A stretch of DNA of 64,000 nucleotides from Cardiocondyla obscurior (GCF_019399895.1 NC_091883.1:2708377-2772376), one strand, 5' to 3'. Shown: positions 52,801-64,000, counted from the first letter of the stretch. The notes: a model not told the origin generated them from the letters alone. Translations and numbers: made by a program.

Positions 52801-55279
52801 CTTTAACCATTATTTCGTTACTTCTAGAACGTACCAGGGTACCCACCCCCGCGTATGTGCCACGGCCGAGTTTACCTCCTTCGCGGGCTTAATTGCTACC
52901 GTCGTTACGTTAGAAACGCGACTGGCACGTTCGCGCCGGCCGGGCTAATATCGATTTGCCGGATCGCGTAATTTTCGTGAGCCCCTGTCATTTACGCGGA
53001 CGAATTTACTACGCCGCGCGAATTAAATAAATGGAAACGCGTTCCGCGGCTCCCCTGGCGACTTTTACATGCGGCCCCGTATCTCGCAACGTGTACGAGC
53101 GCGAAAATGAACGCTGACGCGCCCGGCGGGTCTTGCCCTCGAGATGTTTTACAAGAATAATCATAAATAATCGTCGTGTAAATCATGCGGCTGTTCCACC
53201 GTGCGTACATTGTATATGTTAATGCACGTGATTACTCGAGATTAACTGGAACAACACTTGATCGAAAGAAGAAATATAGGAGCACGATAAAGCGTTATCA
53301 ACGCCGCGGCGGCGTATCGTGGAAGAAGGGATGATTTCCTCGTATCGTTCAAAAGCAAAATATAAAATCGACTATTGTATTAAGAGAATGAACAACATTT
53401 TATCGGCCAGCTCCATGCCGATTGGGACCATGAGATAATGGCATGTAATTCGGCGGCTCGCATTTTATTTCATTCACATTCGTGCGCGCGCGGGACTCGA
53501 AAATGCTTTCGCAAATAAATGCGCGTCTTTCTCGTTTTCGTGAAATAAAGGCGCTGGCCGAATAGAACTTTATTCCTTCCGTTGCTCGCTGCAATTTGGC
53601 GGAAAATTAAAAAAGAAAAAAAAGAAGAAAAAAGAACTGATTAATTTTTTTTTATATGTATTTAAGCTGCAAGTACTTTTCACAAAATTATTTTATTGCT
53701 CGTTACACTTTGCTCGAAATATAATTCAACTTAAAACATTCTTTGTTTGTTAACGGCGGCCTCCGACATTATCTTTCCTTAAGCTAGCGCTGTAATCGAA
53801 GGAACAATTTTCTTTAATCTTCCTCCAGTAATAAGAAAGCGTTAAACGCGCTCGATAAAACTTACTTCAGTTCTTCATTCACAAACAGAAAAGAAGCTCG
53901 CGCGCGTGGACTTTGATTACTAATTAAAAATTTGATTACTAATTAAAATTTTGAACAAAGTGTAATTCAATGTGGAAAATTGTATGTTGATACAAATAAT
54001 ATCTGTGCCGGGGAATAAATTATGCTAGGATGATGGAGCGAAGATTTCGCGCGGAAGATTAATTATTTTTCTCTCGCTTACGAGAGAAAGAAAGACAGAG
54101 AGAGATTAATCTAAATTTAATGACATGTCAGATAAGTGCGTCACGATGGCTACGTCAAAGATGAGAACTTTTTTTTTTTTCTTTCCCCCTTTTTTTTCTG
54201 TAAATTGTAACGAATATATGTACACAACATTCGTAATCTGTAATTTCTTGCGTTAATTGCTAATGGAACAATAGCGCAGATAAAATTCCACAAATTATAC
54301 ATCTTTCGGGCTCGTATAACTCACGAAAATATCAAAAAATTTCGACACCCATTCGCGACGATAATCTCTATCCTTGACATAGCCAGTAACCTTATGATAT
54401 TCAAACCTGACCGCGCCGAGCGCGTTGACCCTTTCTATCAACACTCGTGCATTAATCTTTAATTTGATAGAAAAATTAAGACTCATCGAAGTCATCCGGT
54501 CTTCTCGAAAGCTCCGCAAGGGAGAACGTGGTTTAAATCTTTTGTATCCGAGCGTCGGGATGCGAGCGAGCCTTTTGCGTCTTTGCGATCTCCTTCAAGA
54601 GTATCGATAATTGAGCCACAAAGTTGCAACGTGATTCGATCCTTTTTGCAAATTCAGTTTAAATATTTTATTAATCATCATTTTCATACATCCGTCTTGG
54701 AAACTTCAAAGTGCGAAATATCGCGATAACAATTTTGTAGCAAAACGGTAAGAGTACCGTCTGGTTTCGAACAACGTTTCGACTACCTTATTTCTCCTCC
54801 GCGTCGATAGAAGTATAAAAGTTACAAAATCGAAATCAACAGCCTTACGTTATCTCTTCGGGAGAAACTGAAACTCCCGGCGTGTCGCCTTATGTGCGCA
54901 TGCATTTTTGCCGTCGATGCACTCGCTCAGTTTTCTCCGTGCTACATTTTTTTTTTTTTTTTTTCAACCGGGGGTTGAAGTTTTCAAGGAAAAATCGAAA
55001 ATCGGCGTTACCTCGGTCTCGTGACTTTCAACGCTTCCGTGATTATCGGAGAATAGAAAGAGGAGCGGAACGCGTGAATGTAACGGCCGTCCAACTCCCT
55101 TGGGGGGCCCGGTGGGTTAGAGGGGCGGAGGAGGGGGGTAGATCATGAAGCACCGGAGTACTTCGCTGAAAGGGGATGAGCGACAGGGCGCATTTTCCGC
55201 TTTACTTACTGCCTGAGGCGTCGACCGCCAGGAAGAGAAGGAGACAGCTGGCGAAGACGGCCGCCCTCGCGAGCCCCAT
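30411..55279 (-). CDS. Apolipophorins precursor (apoLp-II/I)
   Basis: Twenty-six exons with consistent phases, 3,383 residues: 55210-55279, 48403-48429, 48100-48284, 47847-48029, 43135-47706, 42503-43012, 41993-42182, 41665-41881, 40500-40792, 38597-38791, 38257-38483, 37303-37795, 36396-36577, 36084-36304, 35289-35862, 34912-35159, 34381-34624, 33610-33846, 32648-32787, 32084-32238, 31730-31913, 31501-31642, 31220-31408, 30901-31146, 30586-30789 and 30411-30434. It is the structural apoprotein of haemolymph lipophorin, made in fat body, which carries diacylglycerol, sterols and hydrocarbons. Order: signal peptide (1-22), vitellogenin-type lipid-transport module to about 600, RGKR processing site 711-714, long beta-rich lipid-binding region, VWD domain from about 2797, and a C-terminal tail ending HTKREV. 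Vitellogenin is excluded by length, the RGKR site and lack of a poly-Ser tract. Confidence 0.97.
30837..30881. repeat. (TTTTA)n microsatellite in apolipophorin intron 24
   Basis: Eight or so TTTTA units followed by a T run, in the 111-bp intron between exons 24 and 25. On the minus strand it lies between the donor of exon 24 and the acceptor of exon 25. Confidence 0.9.
31914..34380 (-). other. Apolipophorin introns 17-20 (between VWD exons)
   Basis: Introns 31914-32083, 32239-32647, 32788-33609 and 33847-34380. All carry canonical GT-AG ends on the minus strand. The 822-bp intron 32788-33609 includes a 127-codon chance open frame. No other feature is seen. Confidence 0.6.
32084..34624 (-). 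other. Apolipophorin VWD domain exons 17-20
   Basis: These four exons encode the von Willebrand factor type D module: GIVVDGGHIFTFDGNHL, CTYVLAQD, VHVLCTNKQSMVCTV, GLLGDGNNEHYDDYTLP, then Cys-rich NGYKLKPDCAAVN, PVCTDYFSG, NCFNYVNPTHYRDAC and PCLLATAYYASCYYKG. The order GDGNNE plus paired cysteines is diagnostic. In lipid carriers the domain aids folding and assembly. Confidence 0.9.
35863..37302 (-). other. Apolipophorin introns 12-14 region
   Basis: These introns surround exons 13 and 14. Intron 14 (35863-36083) is AT-rich. Intron 12 (36578-37302) contains a short GC-rich island at about 36780-37050, very unlike its flanks, with a plus-strand donor-like GTAAGTACG near 36896 and a TTAC microsatellite at about 37249-37270. 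No coding exon beyond 13 and 14 is supported. Confidence 0.5.
37249..37270. repeat. (TTAC)n microsatellite
   Basis: Five to six TTAC units, about 35 bp downstream of the end of exon 12 in apolipophorin intron 12. Confidence 0.9.
38792..40499 (-). other. Apolipophorin intron 9 with CpG island
   Basis: A 1.7-kb intron between exons 9 and 10. The stretch from about 39300 to 40350 is GC/CpG-rich, contains a perfect CRE (TGACGTCA, 39375-39382) and yields overlapping long open frames on both strands (up to 186 codons) that have Arg-rich, GC-driven composition and no domain. It may be an internal regulatory element. Confidence 0.5.
43135..47706 (-). other. Apolipophorin exon 5 (1,524 codons)
   Basis: This single exon holds 45% of the protein: most of the LPD_N/vitellinogen module, the cleavage site and the start of the open beta-sheet lipid-binding domain. 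It begins at IDVFGGCPTDF and ends at DFQLK before donor GTAAGC. Cys pairs such as CPTD..RCS and YCQEHTC, and ACPCQ, fit the conserved disulfides of large lipid transfer proteins. Its size contrasts with the other exons (24-574 nt), as if ancestral introns were lost here. Confidence 0.93.
46030..46041 (-). other. Furin-type RGKR site separating apoLp-II and apoLp-I
   Basis: Codons for Arg-Gly-Lys-Arg at residues 711-714, within VSKLRGKREVKQ. In insects apolipophorin II/I is cut after an RX(K/R)R site at about residue 720, releasing N-terminal apoLp-II (~75 kDa) and apoLp-I (~250 kDa). Position and sequence match. Confidence 0.9.
47756..47797. repeat. (TTTTA)n microsatellite in apolipophorin intron 4
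   Basis: Same repeat unit as at 30837, here in the short intron between exons 4 and 5. Confidence 0.9.
49842..49883. repeat. Poly(A) plus (TA)n tract in apolipophorin intron 1
   Basis: An A run of about 18 followed directly by about 12 TA units. The A-tail-then-microsatellite structure is like the 3' end of a decayed retroposed copy, though no body is recognisable. Confidence 0.8.
51899..52371 (+). other. Candidate spliced plus-strand 5' exons, antisense in apolipophorin intron 1
   Basis: Two plus-strand exon-like segments have good splice sites: 51899-52222 (acceptor TTTCTTTTTGTTACAG, donor AG|GTAAAT) and 52328-52371 (acceptor TTATGTTACAG, donor TTG|GTAAGT). The first holds a 24-codon ATG-initiated ORF (52148-52222) whose TAG is exactly the last codon of the exon. 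In another frame the second ends in ATG CAG ATT G just before the donor (ATG at 52362), a possible main start completed in an exon I cannot locate. No domain can be read, so the gene is not named. It may begin at the GC-rich block ending at 29755, or at a promoter close to 51.9 kb. Confidence 0.45.
55210..55279 (-). other. Apolipophorin signal-peptide exon
   Basis: Exon 1 encodes MGLARAAVFASCLLLFLAVD followed by ASG: a basic n-region, a hydrophobic core and an Ala-Ser-Gly cleavage context, with the cut likely around residue 22. The donor is GTAAGT. It is separated from exon 2 (27 nt, residues NKCTVGCHG) by a 6.8-kb intron. The joined NKCTVGCHG motif is typical of mature apolipophorin/vitellogenin-family N-termini. 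Confidence 0.92.
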
Positions 55280-55398
55280 GGCTTTCTCTCCCCGAGTGCC
55301 GCAAACTACTTTAGCACTACTCTCGCACAATCAGCGGTGACACGATCAGCGGCCACGGGCGACACGACAAAAGCGTCTGCGCTTTTCTTCGTGCGTGC

Positions 55399-55437
55399 TT
55401 TTATGCTCTCGCAGCTCCCCACCCGCGCTTATAAATC
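55399..55437 (-). promoter_or_regulatory. Candidate apolipophorin core promoter (TATA)
   Basis: On the minus strand ATTTATAAG (55428-55437) and CATAAAAG (55399-55406) lie 120-160 nt before the start codon, suitable for a TATA-driven, strongly expressed fat-body gene. GATA motifs upstream (AGATAAAG, 55513-55520; TTATCG near 55568) fit the GATA control known for fat-body genes. This is by motif only. Confidence 0.45.
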
Positions 55438-55439
55438 TT

Positions 55440-58400
55440 TCCTATGCATGTTGGTCCATTCACACATATGTCCGCTCTTCGGGCCGGGGGCTTCGTCATC
55501 ACCACCGTCAGAGATAAAGGGATCTCTACCCGCACTAAGAAAAGTCAAGCTCTGACGGTGAAAGCAATTTATCGAAATTTTCCTAGTTTATTTTTTTTCT
55601 TCCTTTTTTTTTCTCTCTTTCTTTTTTTTTTCCTGCTAGATTAGATGTAGAACGAGCGTTGTTTAGGCATACGCGTGCGCTCGATGTTATTCCCTTAAAG
55701 ATACGGTTTTATCAAGTAAAAGTTGCGACCTAACAACATTTACTTCCTGCCATCGCCCCTTCCTGCGTGTGGCTGCATGTCGAATATATAAAATTAAGTA
55801 TTTTAATTAGATATATATTTAAAATCTGAGTATATATAATTTTTAATCGTATATTTTTTTAACACGAAACTAAATTTGCAAAAAAGAAAAGAAAGAAAAA
55901 TATATATTTAAAAATAAGAACGTGTGCACTTAAGAATTAAATCAACGTCGTTATTACGAACGATCTATTTCTTAAATATTTTAAATACCTAAAAATATTG
56001 AGGAGCTCCAAGATCTTAATATATTGCAACAGCAGGACGGTGCCATTAGTCCTTTAAAATAGAAAAAACTTATACCTTGTCACATGTTACACATATGTCT
56101 CACATATGATGGAACTTATTCTAGCTAAGAGTTTCGTTTTTTTTTTTTTTTTTAAGGGCTACAAGTTTTCTATTTCATTCAATTTCTGTTACTGTCCCGG
56201 TTAATGCGGTATTAAAACGTCACTTTTTATTTATTTATATGTAAAGCTATCTTGCCAAAGAAAAAGAACGTTTCTATATTTTTAATATTCTACAATATTG
56301 CTAATTAAATTTTTTTTACCTTGAATTATAATATTTAGAAATAGAAGATTTTTTTTTTTTATAGGAAAGGAATTTTTCAAAAAGTATTTAATGGATTATT
56401 TTTAATAATTAATTTAACTTTTCTCTTTCAAGAGAAAAGTGCCTTTTACATTTGAAGATAATGTGGACCTGTAGATTTGATTGTTTTACACTCACGTGAA
56501 TGAGCTTAAGACTTATTTATGTACGCGTAGTATGGTACCAGATACTGATATCATTCTTAGTTTGCACTCGGTTTTTTTAAAAACGTACATATTGAATAAC
56601 TCAAAACTTTAAAGAAAATAATACTTCCGTTGTATATTTTTATTATTTAATTCGTTATTAAATTTTTCCTTTTTTATTTCAAGTCCGTACAATAATTAAA
56701 TTTTTAAAAAGCTTTAATCTGTTTTAATTTTTACGTTAAATTTTATATTAAATTTATATATAAATGTTAGATTAATATTTTAAGCCATCCTCTTTTCTCT
56801 GAATACTTAACTTATGAAAAAATTAATAATGAGAGCTGCTCTGCATTTTTATGAACGGCAGAGTTAAATTATATTCTTTTATTATTTTTTTTTTAATATA
56901 TTTAAAATGTCTACTTATCTTATATACTATGGTGCTAGGTTGACAATTTATCAGACAGCGGAAATGGTAATAATCCTCATTATAGTTTTCATAGTTTTCA
57001 CGGTATCACAGAATTTGAAGTCCATTAAATTTTTTTTTCTTTCATAAAAAAAAAACGCTTATTTACGTTTTTATGTCAGTTATTTCGTGCAAGGGATACA
57101 GAATATACAGGGATACAGAATAAGCTTTAGTTATATATACTCATGAATATTTATAAATTGTTCCACGAGAAAGTAAAGTAATAGGGGTGATCCAAAAAGA
57201 ATCTCTCACGCTCAAGAGAAATCTGGCATTTCGCAATTATATCTGCCCGTCACACTTTTCGCTGATCAATAAATGTAAGTCGCTCATTTCAGTTAAAACT
57301 AAAAATATTAAATATTGATTGTCGTTCAATACTGGCAGGTTCTATAATTTCTTGTAAAATTGGTTTTTTTCTTTTTGTGTCTGAGCGCGTTGTAAAGAAA
57401 CTAGGTAAATGGCTTCACTAAAATAAATCTAACCATAATTTAGGATATTCGTGTTATCGTGAACGATAATAGAAAAGCAAACAGTGAAGCTGCCGAGATT
57501 AATGCAGAAGCACGGAGTGTTCCGACATAGTACATTGTACATAAATGTTCCTTTTTTTAACATTACGTTACTCATTGAAAGTAGTATTTAACATTGAAAA
57601 AGTTAATTCCGAGGTTAATTCATATATGAGTTAATCAAACTATAATTAAAAAAAAAAAATAAATAGATAGCACATTAATTTATTTTCATAGATATACCGT
57701 CTAAATGCTTCTAGAAGAAATAATTATCAAACTAATGATATCACGCGAGTGGATACTAAGTGATTGAATAAGACAGGAAATGAAGAAAATAGAAAACGTT
57801 GAGCAAAATAATCGCTCTCGTCTAATTAAGCAATATAAAAAAGAGGGGGAATTAAATTAAAGACTTGAGACAAAATGTGTGAAAGATTGCTTCTGTACTA
57901 AGATATTAGAAACCACAATGATTTTAATACCGATAAGTTCAAAGTTTCAAACGTTTTAAGAGCTCGTCGAAATGTCTATGAGAACTCTCTGTCTTTCAAT
58001 CTTCAGTTCTAATGCAATTTTCCTTCAATGAAAATTTAATTATTTTGTTTTAATAAGTAAAAATTTACGATAAATAATAGTCTCCGATTGGAGAACTATT
58101 AATGAAAAGTCGATACTAGATTAATTGAATTTAATTTAGGTTCGAATGCCGCCCCGACGGCTTGGCACAATTTTGTACTTAATGTTTAAACCTAAACGAT
58201 TAATTCATTATTTGTCATTTACGTAATTCAAACGGCAACACGATTATATTACGCGCGATATACTCTCATATTATTTTTATCTGCTTACATTAACGTAAAA
58301 AAAAAGAAAGAAAAAAAAGAAAACAGAAAAGAAAAATAATATGATTGTATGTGCACGATAATTTTAAAGATATGTATAAAATTATGATTTAAAACTTATA

Positions 58401-61400
58401 CTGCAAAAAGTGATAAAAATATAACGTCGAAGACAAAATATGTATTTCAGAGAAAACCACCGCGTGCCTTTCTATTTGACTTTCCAGAGTTTAGATAAGA
58501 GCAGTGCCTATCTCTGACAATGAACTCTCTTGATCTCCGACGATCTTTATCGACTCAATACACGTCTCTTCGTGCAATAGCGATTGAACAGCGAGAATCG
58601 CCGGCGATGATCGTCGGTGCATACGCGAATGTGTTCGGCACGAGATAGCTTGAGTGCGCGCCTCGAGAACGAAGCCGCAAATGACTCAAGCAAAAGCGCA
58701 TTCCTATTTTCCTCCGGATCAACGGTCATCGCGTTATCGGGGCTTAAATTATCCGGCAAACTTGTAACTAACATCAGCATCTGGTGCTTCGACCGGATCG
58801 ATGACAGAGGAGCATATAAAATTGTACGTCGGGGGCTTGTTACACGGAAAAGGGCGAGCGGTAAAAATCGTACGCAGGAAATTTAACGCCGATGCAATTT
58901 TAAATACCGAATCGTGATATCTCTTTCTTGTTTGGAACTATTCGTTCCACCGTATCTAGTATCTTGGTACAAATACTATAATTAAAAAATTTATATATAT
59001 ATTTTTTTCTTAACGATAACATTTCGATTATTTCGTATTCCATTAATTCATTGATATGTTCCGGCATTTCGTGTTTATGGATTAAAACGCGTAGCTATTT
59101 CTTCGTAAAAGTGCAATTCCATGTAAATCATAAGTACGACAGTTTTACGATAGTTTTTACAACGAATTTATAGTGCATACTTGATTTATATTGACTGCTT
59201 CTTCTTTTTTTTTTTTTTTTTTTTTTTTTCCAGACATTTATTTCGAAATTATTAATTGTGAGTTAATGCAGTCGTGGGATTATCGGACGCTCGTAAAGGG
59301 TTACGGGATCTCTTTTACATCGATATCGGGAGTAAATTGGAAATTCTGTTTTTAGCCATATTATTCCATTTGCAACTTTATTCGTTTCGTCCGTGCCTCG
59401 CGTTGCCACGTCGGATCTAAAATTGACGCAACAGGCTAAAATTTAATATATGTTATTTACGTCGGCGCCGCATGCAAAAGGGAATAAATCGGTAAATAGC
59501 GATATCCCCGGGAAAATCTTATTGATCTAATTGTCGACGACGATAATTTTCCTAAATGCATTTCTCGTAACCGACATTTAGTCTAAATTGGGGTAACAGT
59601 AATCTAAATGTTCCAGATCGATAATCGCCTACAACCCGTAACAGTTTTACATGATTGATCAAATTGGGTCAAACTAAATTAATTATATTTTAAAGTATTT
59701 TAGGTTTCTATTTCTGTACCTACCCAACAAGCAGCTCAATAAACATTGAACAGCTTGTTTCTTTTTTTTCTCTCTCTCTGTCTCTCTCTCCTTTAAAACT
59801 TAAAGTGATTTAATATTGCGTCTATCTCAAGATCATTGCAAATCGACAGCTCACAAAAATTACAAACGGTGACACGTTCACATTTTGCGGAATGGTATAA
59901 AGGTTCGGTAACAGTTGATAAACACTTTGAATCGTGATTCTGTGTGTAACATTGGTAAACCAATGCGCAATAACGTGTACTATTTGAAAATCAGAGAAGC
60001 ATATTTCCAACGGGATATCGGTATTTCGCTGTGAATTTGAAAATATCAATACTGAAACTATCGGGCCAACGAACACGAGATACAATCTGCGCTTCTATCA
60101 TCATTCTCAAGCAAAGTTTACGACCTCCTATTGAAGCGCAGCCATGTATGCCTGCGAGCATGCTTGGGTGCATCGCGAATACGCGATCAGCAACAATGAA
60201 AAGACTCGGTTGACGTAAAACTCTGATGTACCAGTTTCGTTTCAATCATCGGTTTTAGTCGGCAAGTATATTTGCTTGAACATGCGTGCTAATTTCAAGA
60301 CCTAAAATCATCCAAAATATACGTCGCGACGGAATATATCGGTAATTAATAATAAATGAAAAAAAAAAAGAGAAAGAGAGAGAGAGAGAGAAATAAAAAA
60401 TAAATAATACTACAATTTATTTAACCAAACATCGATGCTTTGGTTTTCTCAAGTAATTGTATTACTTCACGTGTCTTTAATAATCTTCTTAATCGAGAAT
60501 GCATTTCCAGGAAAATGCCTTTTTACAGAAAAATGAGAGAGGCATTTGGATTTTTGATCTACTAGAATTACTCAAAGTAAAAAGATTATAATTAAACAAT
60601 AGCAGAGGGAAATTTACCATTTTATTCCACTGTGTGTTTCCTACAAAAATATCTGAAAAGGTTGATAGTTAAAAGCTGTTTCATGTTACTATGTTATTGA
60701 CATTCGTGCTTTGTTTTATGCGTGGGAAACAAACTCAGTTGTTTTAACGCCAATAGCTCCATTGTTTTTAATCAGCAGCCAAATGTATTTTTCGTTCCAA
60801 ATTAGCGTGCGTCGCGAGACAATATTTTCTTTCTTTCTTGAATATTGCGTAATTATAGACAAGCAAAATGATAAAGAACGAAAGAGCAGACGCGGAAACA
60901 TTTTGTTGCACGAAAAAAAAAGAAAAAAAAATCAAATAAAATAAAATAAATAAAAAATAAAATTAAATAAAAAAAGTCCGCGTACAACTCATCTGCGCAA
61001 CATTATGATTAAATTCGAAACTTACTTATTTACAGTGCCCGAGTCTCTGGAGGTTCGGTAGGCGAGAGTATCTCATTAAAAGTTATCGAAAGCGTACAAG
61101 TTTGCATATAACGTCTATGTATTTAAAAGTATCGGGACTATATTTTATGTTATTAGCATATGCCGAACTCATTACGTCAACAGCCGATGTTCCTTTTTTC
61201 TTTTTCTTTTTTTTTCCCTCTCCGTTTTCTATCTCTTTGTTTCTTTTCCGTTCGCGTCGCTTATTTAATAATGAAAAGTATCGTAATTATTGCATGCCAT
61301 ACTTGTTACACCTATCCACAATGAAACGTACACCTCGTACCGGCTTCTAATGTTCTCCCCTACAGAAAATAACGTAGCAGTAATTGTACACTGTGGTAGA

Positions 61401-62450
61401 ATAAATTAGCTCAATTTGTGTGCAGGGGTTATCATAATTTCATTTTCTTTGGGCAATCTATTTCTGGACGACGGACGTAAATCGCTATAATTACTTGTTC
61501 GAACGTACGACGAACCATCGTTAACTTTATATCTTTTCTACAAAACTGGTTATAAATAAATGAACTTTGAATCGATGCGACGGGAATAAAGAGCGACATG
61601 TAAATAAGAGGTCGACGTTGTCCAAGCAGGTGCTAAAAATTTCGTTCCTTCATTTGTCCGCGCATATACGAAGTGTCCCGGAGGTATTCCTGTTTCTTTT
61701 ATAAATATCCGTCGTATAAGGAAAGCGACGGCTCAAACCATTTTTTTTAACGCTACAAGCCGTTCAGAATTAAACGCGCCTCCTCTTTATTCCTCCTTTC
61801 TTTTCTCCGTAAAAGAATAGCTTGAGCTTTTATTGATAAAATTTTATTAAATCTTCTTGTACATTTTTTTTTATCTTTTTGTATTTATATATTTAATTAA
61901 ATTAGGATCAAATGAGAAAAGTCAGTAAAGGAAAGTGGAAACTACAATTCATCTCTCCCTTTTTTTTTTTATATATATTTTTTTTCTCCTCGAGATTAAA
62001 GGTGTGTCCGCGATAAAGTAATTATTACATGCGTTACAAAAGCACGAGTTTCGCGAAAATTTCAAATTTAACGAACGTATCGTCATGCTGTGTATTTTAC
62101 GTCACGCACGTTAATTTGTGGCAGCAAACAACGAAGGTGTAGCCATTAGCTAACAAAATGGAATGGATATCAGCCTAGTATATAAAACTGACGATTAATT
62201 AATGAAAACCGTGGCCGGATCTCGTGGAAGAGTCAAGGTAATTTGAACGGCGGCCAATTAGACGTGTTTTTCGGAAGAAAGCTCGGCACGACCAACGTCA
62301 TCCGCAAACACTCCCACGAAGCCGCAGCCAGGGTTACCGAGAGAACGAGACAATCTTCCGCGAACGTAGGCAGGACCTTGCGACATGCGTGGCCAAACAG
62401 TGATCGAAAGAACGTGCGTCAGATGACGGCTACATGGAAGAGATAGAAAC
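55440..62450. other. Intergenic region upstream of apolipophorin
   Basis: Seven kilobases of mostly AT-rich DNA. Notable only for homopolymer tracts (T run at about 59207-59230), an A/AG repeat at about 60358-60392 and a short duplication of GGGATACAGAA at 57093-57103 and 57110-57120. Open frames of 60-90 codons (for example 58617-58886) occur on both strands without recognisable similarity. If the antisense transcript exists, this is its intron. Confidence 0.45.
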
Positions 62451-62779
62451 TGGGCGGATACGATTAGGTGCGCACGGCGCGGTACCCAGCCCGGCGGGCT
62501 AAAACGGGGTAGGGGTGGATTTCACAGGATACCGAAGGTCGGACCGGGATCCTTCACTCTAGCCTTGATTTTGCGATCTCCGCTTTAATACAACGAAGAG
62601 AGAGAAAAAGGTGGATTTTGCTAACTAAATAGAGCAATCGCGGCTATGAATATTCTTGGAAAGAAAAAAGAAAAAGAAAAAAAAAAAAAAGAAAGAAAGA
62701 AAAAATATCTCGTCGTCCCTCAGGAAATTACATTCTTTTATTTATTAATTTTTTTTATACATATATTTTTTTTTTTAAA

Positions 62780-63050
62780 TTGGATTGCAATTTTTATTCG
62801 GCGCAGCGTAGATACCGAACGAGTACGCGTGAACGAGTCGCAAGCAGCGGCAATGCGAGCGACGCCGACAATGGGAACGGGCGTCACGTATTTGCTGGAG
62901 GTATTGTTGCACGGGGTGACAATCGCGGACAGGATGGTGGCACTCGTGATGGCCACATCACCTTTGACCGTATCGCTGTGAAACGTCATATAAAGTCGCA
63001 GGGCGTACGGTCCGGGGGTGCTTAGGGCTCGCGGCAGCTTTAATCCGTTC
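62780..63050. other. Unassigned GC-rich segment, open in several frames
   Basis: A 270-bp balanced/GC-rich segment abruptly following A/T tracts. It is open in at least three frames, two plus and one minus. None shows a known domain, and splice sites flanking a coding exon are not clear. It could be a coding exon or the upstream part of the following promoter island. Confidence 0.25.
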
Positions 63051-64000
63051 ATGGGCGCGTCGGCCGGGGTGGAGGCGAGACGTGGCGAGGCGAGGCGAGG
63101 TCAGGTGAGAGGCGAGAAGGGGGTGGAAAAGCCACCCCGTCGCTCGCCCCGATGCCGAGGAAGAAGGGTAGCGCCGGGAGAATGCGCGTTGTATTAAAGC
63201 ACCGAGTCCTCGCCGCGCAGCGTGGGAGTTAGTTCTGGTGAGGGCGCCAGGCAGCTCACTCACCGAAGTAACCCACCGTCCCAACCCTTCGATCCTCCAC
63301 ATCCCTCGACCTTCGACCAACAAAGCAACCATCCACGGCCGCAACCTCCTCACCATTCGATTCCGCCGTCGCTTCCCGTCGGTTGAGAGCACCTGCTTTC
63401 CGCGCCGTGAAGAAAAAAAAAAGGGGCGAGAGCCGGCCACTCGTCGACACGGCACCCTCGCGAGAGTTTTTTCCTTCAGTGCAAGCGCGTCAACGACGGC
63501 GTTCGCGAGGGGGTGTGCAGCTACGAGAAGCGGTGCTGTCGCGCGACGTGCCGAGGTCGGGGTGTAGCAGAAAGAGTTTAACGGTACCGTAGGAGAGCAG
63601 AGCGAGCGAGCAGGAGAAGAAGACAAAGCGAGAAAGAAGCCAAGAAAGGGAGAGAGGAGAGAGGGTGGCCAGAAGTGGTAGAGGGGGGAGAGGGGAAAGA
63701 CGTTCCTTGTCGCTCAATGGAACACCGGCGCGGCCGGTCGAGATCGTCAGCGACGTCAGCACGGGAAGTCGGGCAACCGCGGGAAACAGCCTTTAACCTT
63801 TGAAATACGCCGCGCGATTATAGTCGCAGACCAGACATCATCGTAAAAGACCGGCGTTACAGGCCTAGAAGAGACTAAGGGAGGAAAAAAAGAAGAAAAA
63901 AAAAAAAAGAGAGAGAGAGAGAGAAGCGGGGGTGAGAAGAGCGTCGAGGCGGAAGGGGGAGAGCGTAACTGCGCTAGAACGAATCATTAGACAGCCTGGA
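63051..64000. promoter_or_regulatory. GC/purine-rich promoter-like island at window end
   Basis: CpG-rich DNA with a GAGGC-type short repeat at about 63070-63115, purine-rich tracts at about 63590-63700 and a GA microsatellite at about 63907-63924. Composition resembles the other presumed promoter/5' UTR islands here (9.4-10.3 kb, 28.5-29.7 kb). Overlapping chance frames reach 222 codons on the minus strand but are Arg/Ser/Pro-rich with no domain. A gene probably starts here or just beyond the window. Confidence 0.35.

Larger units (their letters stand above)
48430..55209 (-). other. Apolipophorin intron 1 (6.8 kb)
   Basis: Between the signal-peptide exon and the 27-nt exon 2. It is mixed: AT-rich parts with a poly(A)/TA repeat at about 49842-49883, CpG-rich blocks at about 52.5-53.5 kb, and a tandem 18-bp duplication (TTTGATTACTAATTAAAA) at 53912-53929 and 53931-53948. 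Plus-strand splice-site pairs at 51899-52371 are described separately. Open frames at 50119-50514 (-) and 51253-51624 (+) look like chance. Confidence 0.6.

Noticed and set aside
30411..55279. Vitellogenin as an alternative identity for the large lipid-transport gene
   Set aside because: 3,383 residues, RGKR at 711-714 and the long lipid-binding region after it fit apolipophorin; vitellogenins are about half as long and have a poly-Ser region absent here.
57186..57260. GGGGTGATCCAAAAAGAAT as a possible transposon end
   Set aside because: Only a loose resemblance, no inverted partner and no coding remnant nearby.
58547..58886. Overlapping 77- and 89-codon frames on opposite strands
   Set aside because: Locally higher GC makes both frames open; no domain or splice context.
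62958..63626. 222-codon minus-strand open frame
   Set aside because: GC/purine-rich island with many overlapping frames; the peptide is low-complexity Arg/Ser/Pro-rich. More likely promoter/5' UTR.

Overview
This window is nuclear DNA from an animal, and almost certainly an insect. Genes have many small introns, intergenic DNA is AT-rich with long poly(A)/poly(T) tracts, and the largest gene is an apolipophorin precursor (apoLp-II/I), the insect lipophorin apoprotein. CpG-rich islands that are not CpG-depleted, alternating with very AT-rich DNA, and the style of the protein sequences suggest a hymenopteran such as an ant; that narrower placement is inference. I see no prokaryotic, viral or CRISPR-type system and no intact transposon.

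Layout, left half. AUP1 (+, 815-2378; 3 coding exons) encodes an ER/lipid-droplet protein with a CUE domain. Mitochondrial succinate-semialdehyde dehydrogenase (-, 3947-5470; one coding exon plus a 5' UTR exon) and the spliceosomal cyclophilin PPIE/Cyp33 (+, 5945-7424; 4 exons) are divergent, with about 475 bp between their start codons. DHRS4 (+, 7709-9063; 5 exons), a short-chain dehydrogenase/reductase, follows PPIE head-to-tail. BTBD7 (+, 11027-23786; 10 coding exons) has a CpG-rich promoter/5' UTR at about 9.4-10.3 kb and an 8.9-kb intron. A minus-strand EcKinase-like gene (14620-15844) is nested in that intron.

Right half. The apolipophorin gene (-, 30411-55279) can be assembled exon by exon from 26 exons with consistent splice phases. 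It gives a 3,383-residue open reading frame with signal peptide, lipid-transport N-module, an RGKR processing site at residues 711-714, a long beta-rich lipid-binding region, a VWD domain and a short C-terminal region. Its 6.8-kb first intron holds plus-strand splice-site pairs (51899-52222 and 52328-52371) that look like 5' exons of an unidentified antisense gene. A GC-rich promoter-like block ending in a strong plus-strand donor (29756) lies just beyond the 3' end of apolipophorin and could be the start of such a transcript. From 55.5 kb to 62.4 kb I see no gene. The last kilobase (63-64 kb) is a GC/purine-rich, promoter-like island.

The genes do not form a pathway. Lipid biology is a loose theme (AUP1 at lipid droplets, apolipophorin as lipid carrier, DHRS4 probably peroxisomal), but the order looks like ordinary insect gene order. 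The points of interest are a GC-AG intron in PPIE, nesting and antisense overlap, altered key residues in AUP1 and SSADH, and promoter features.
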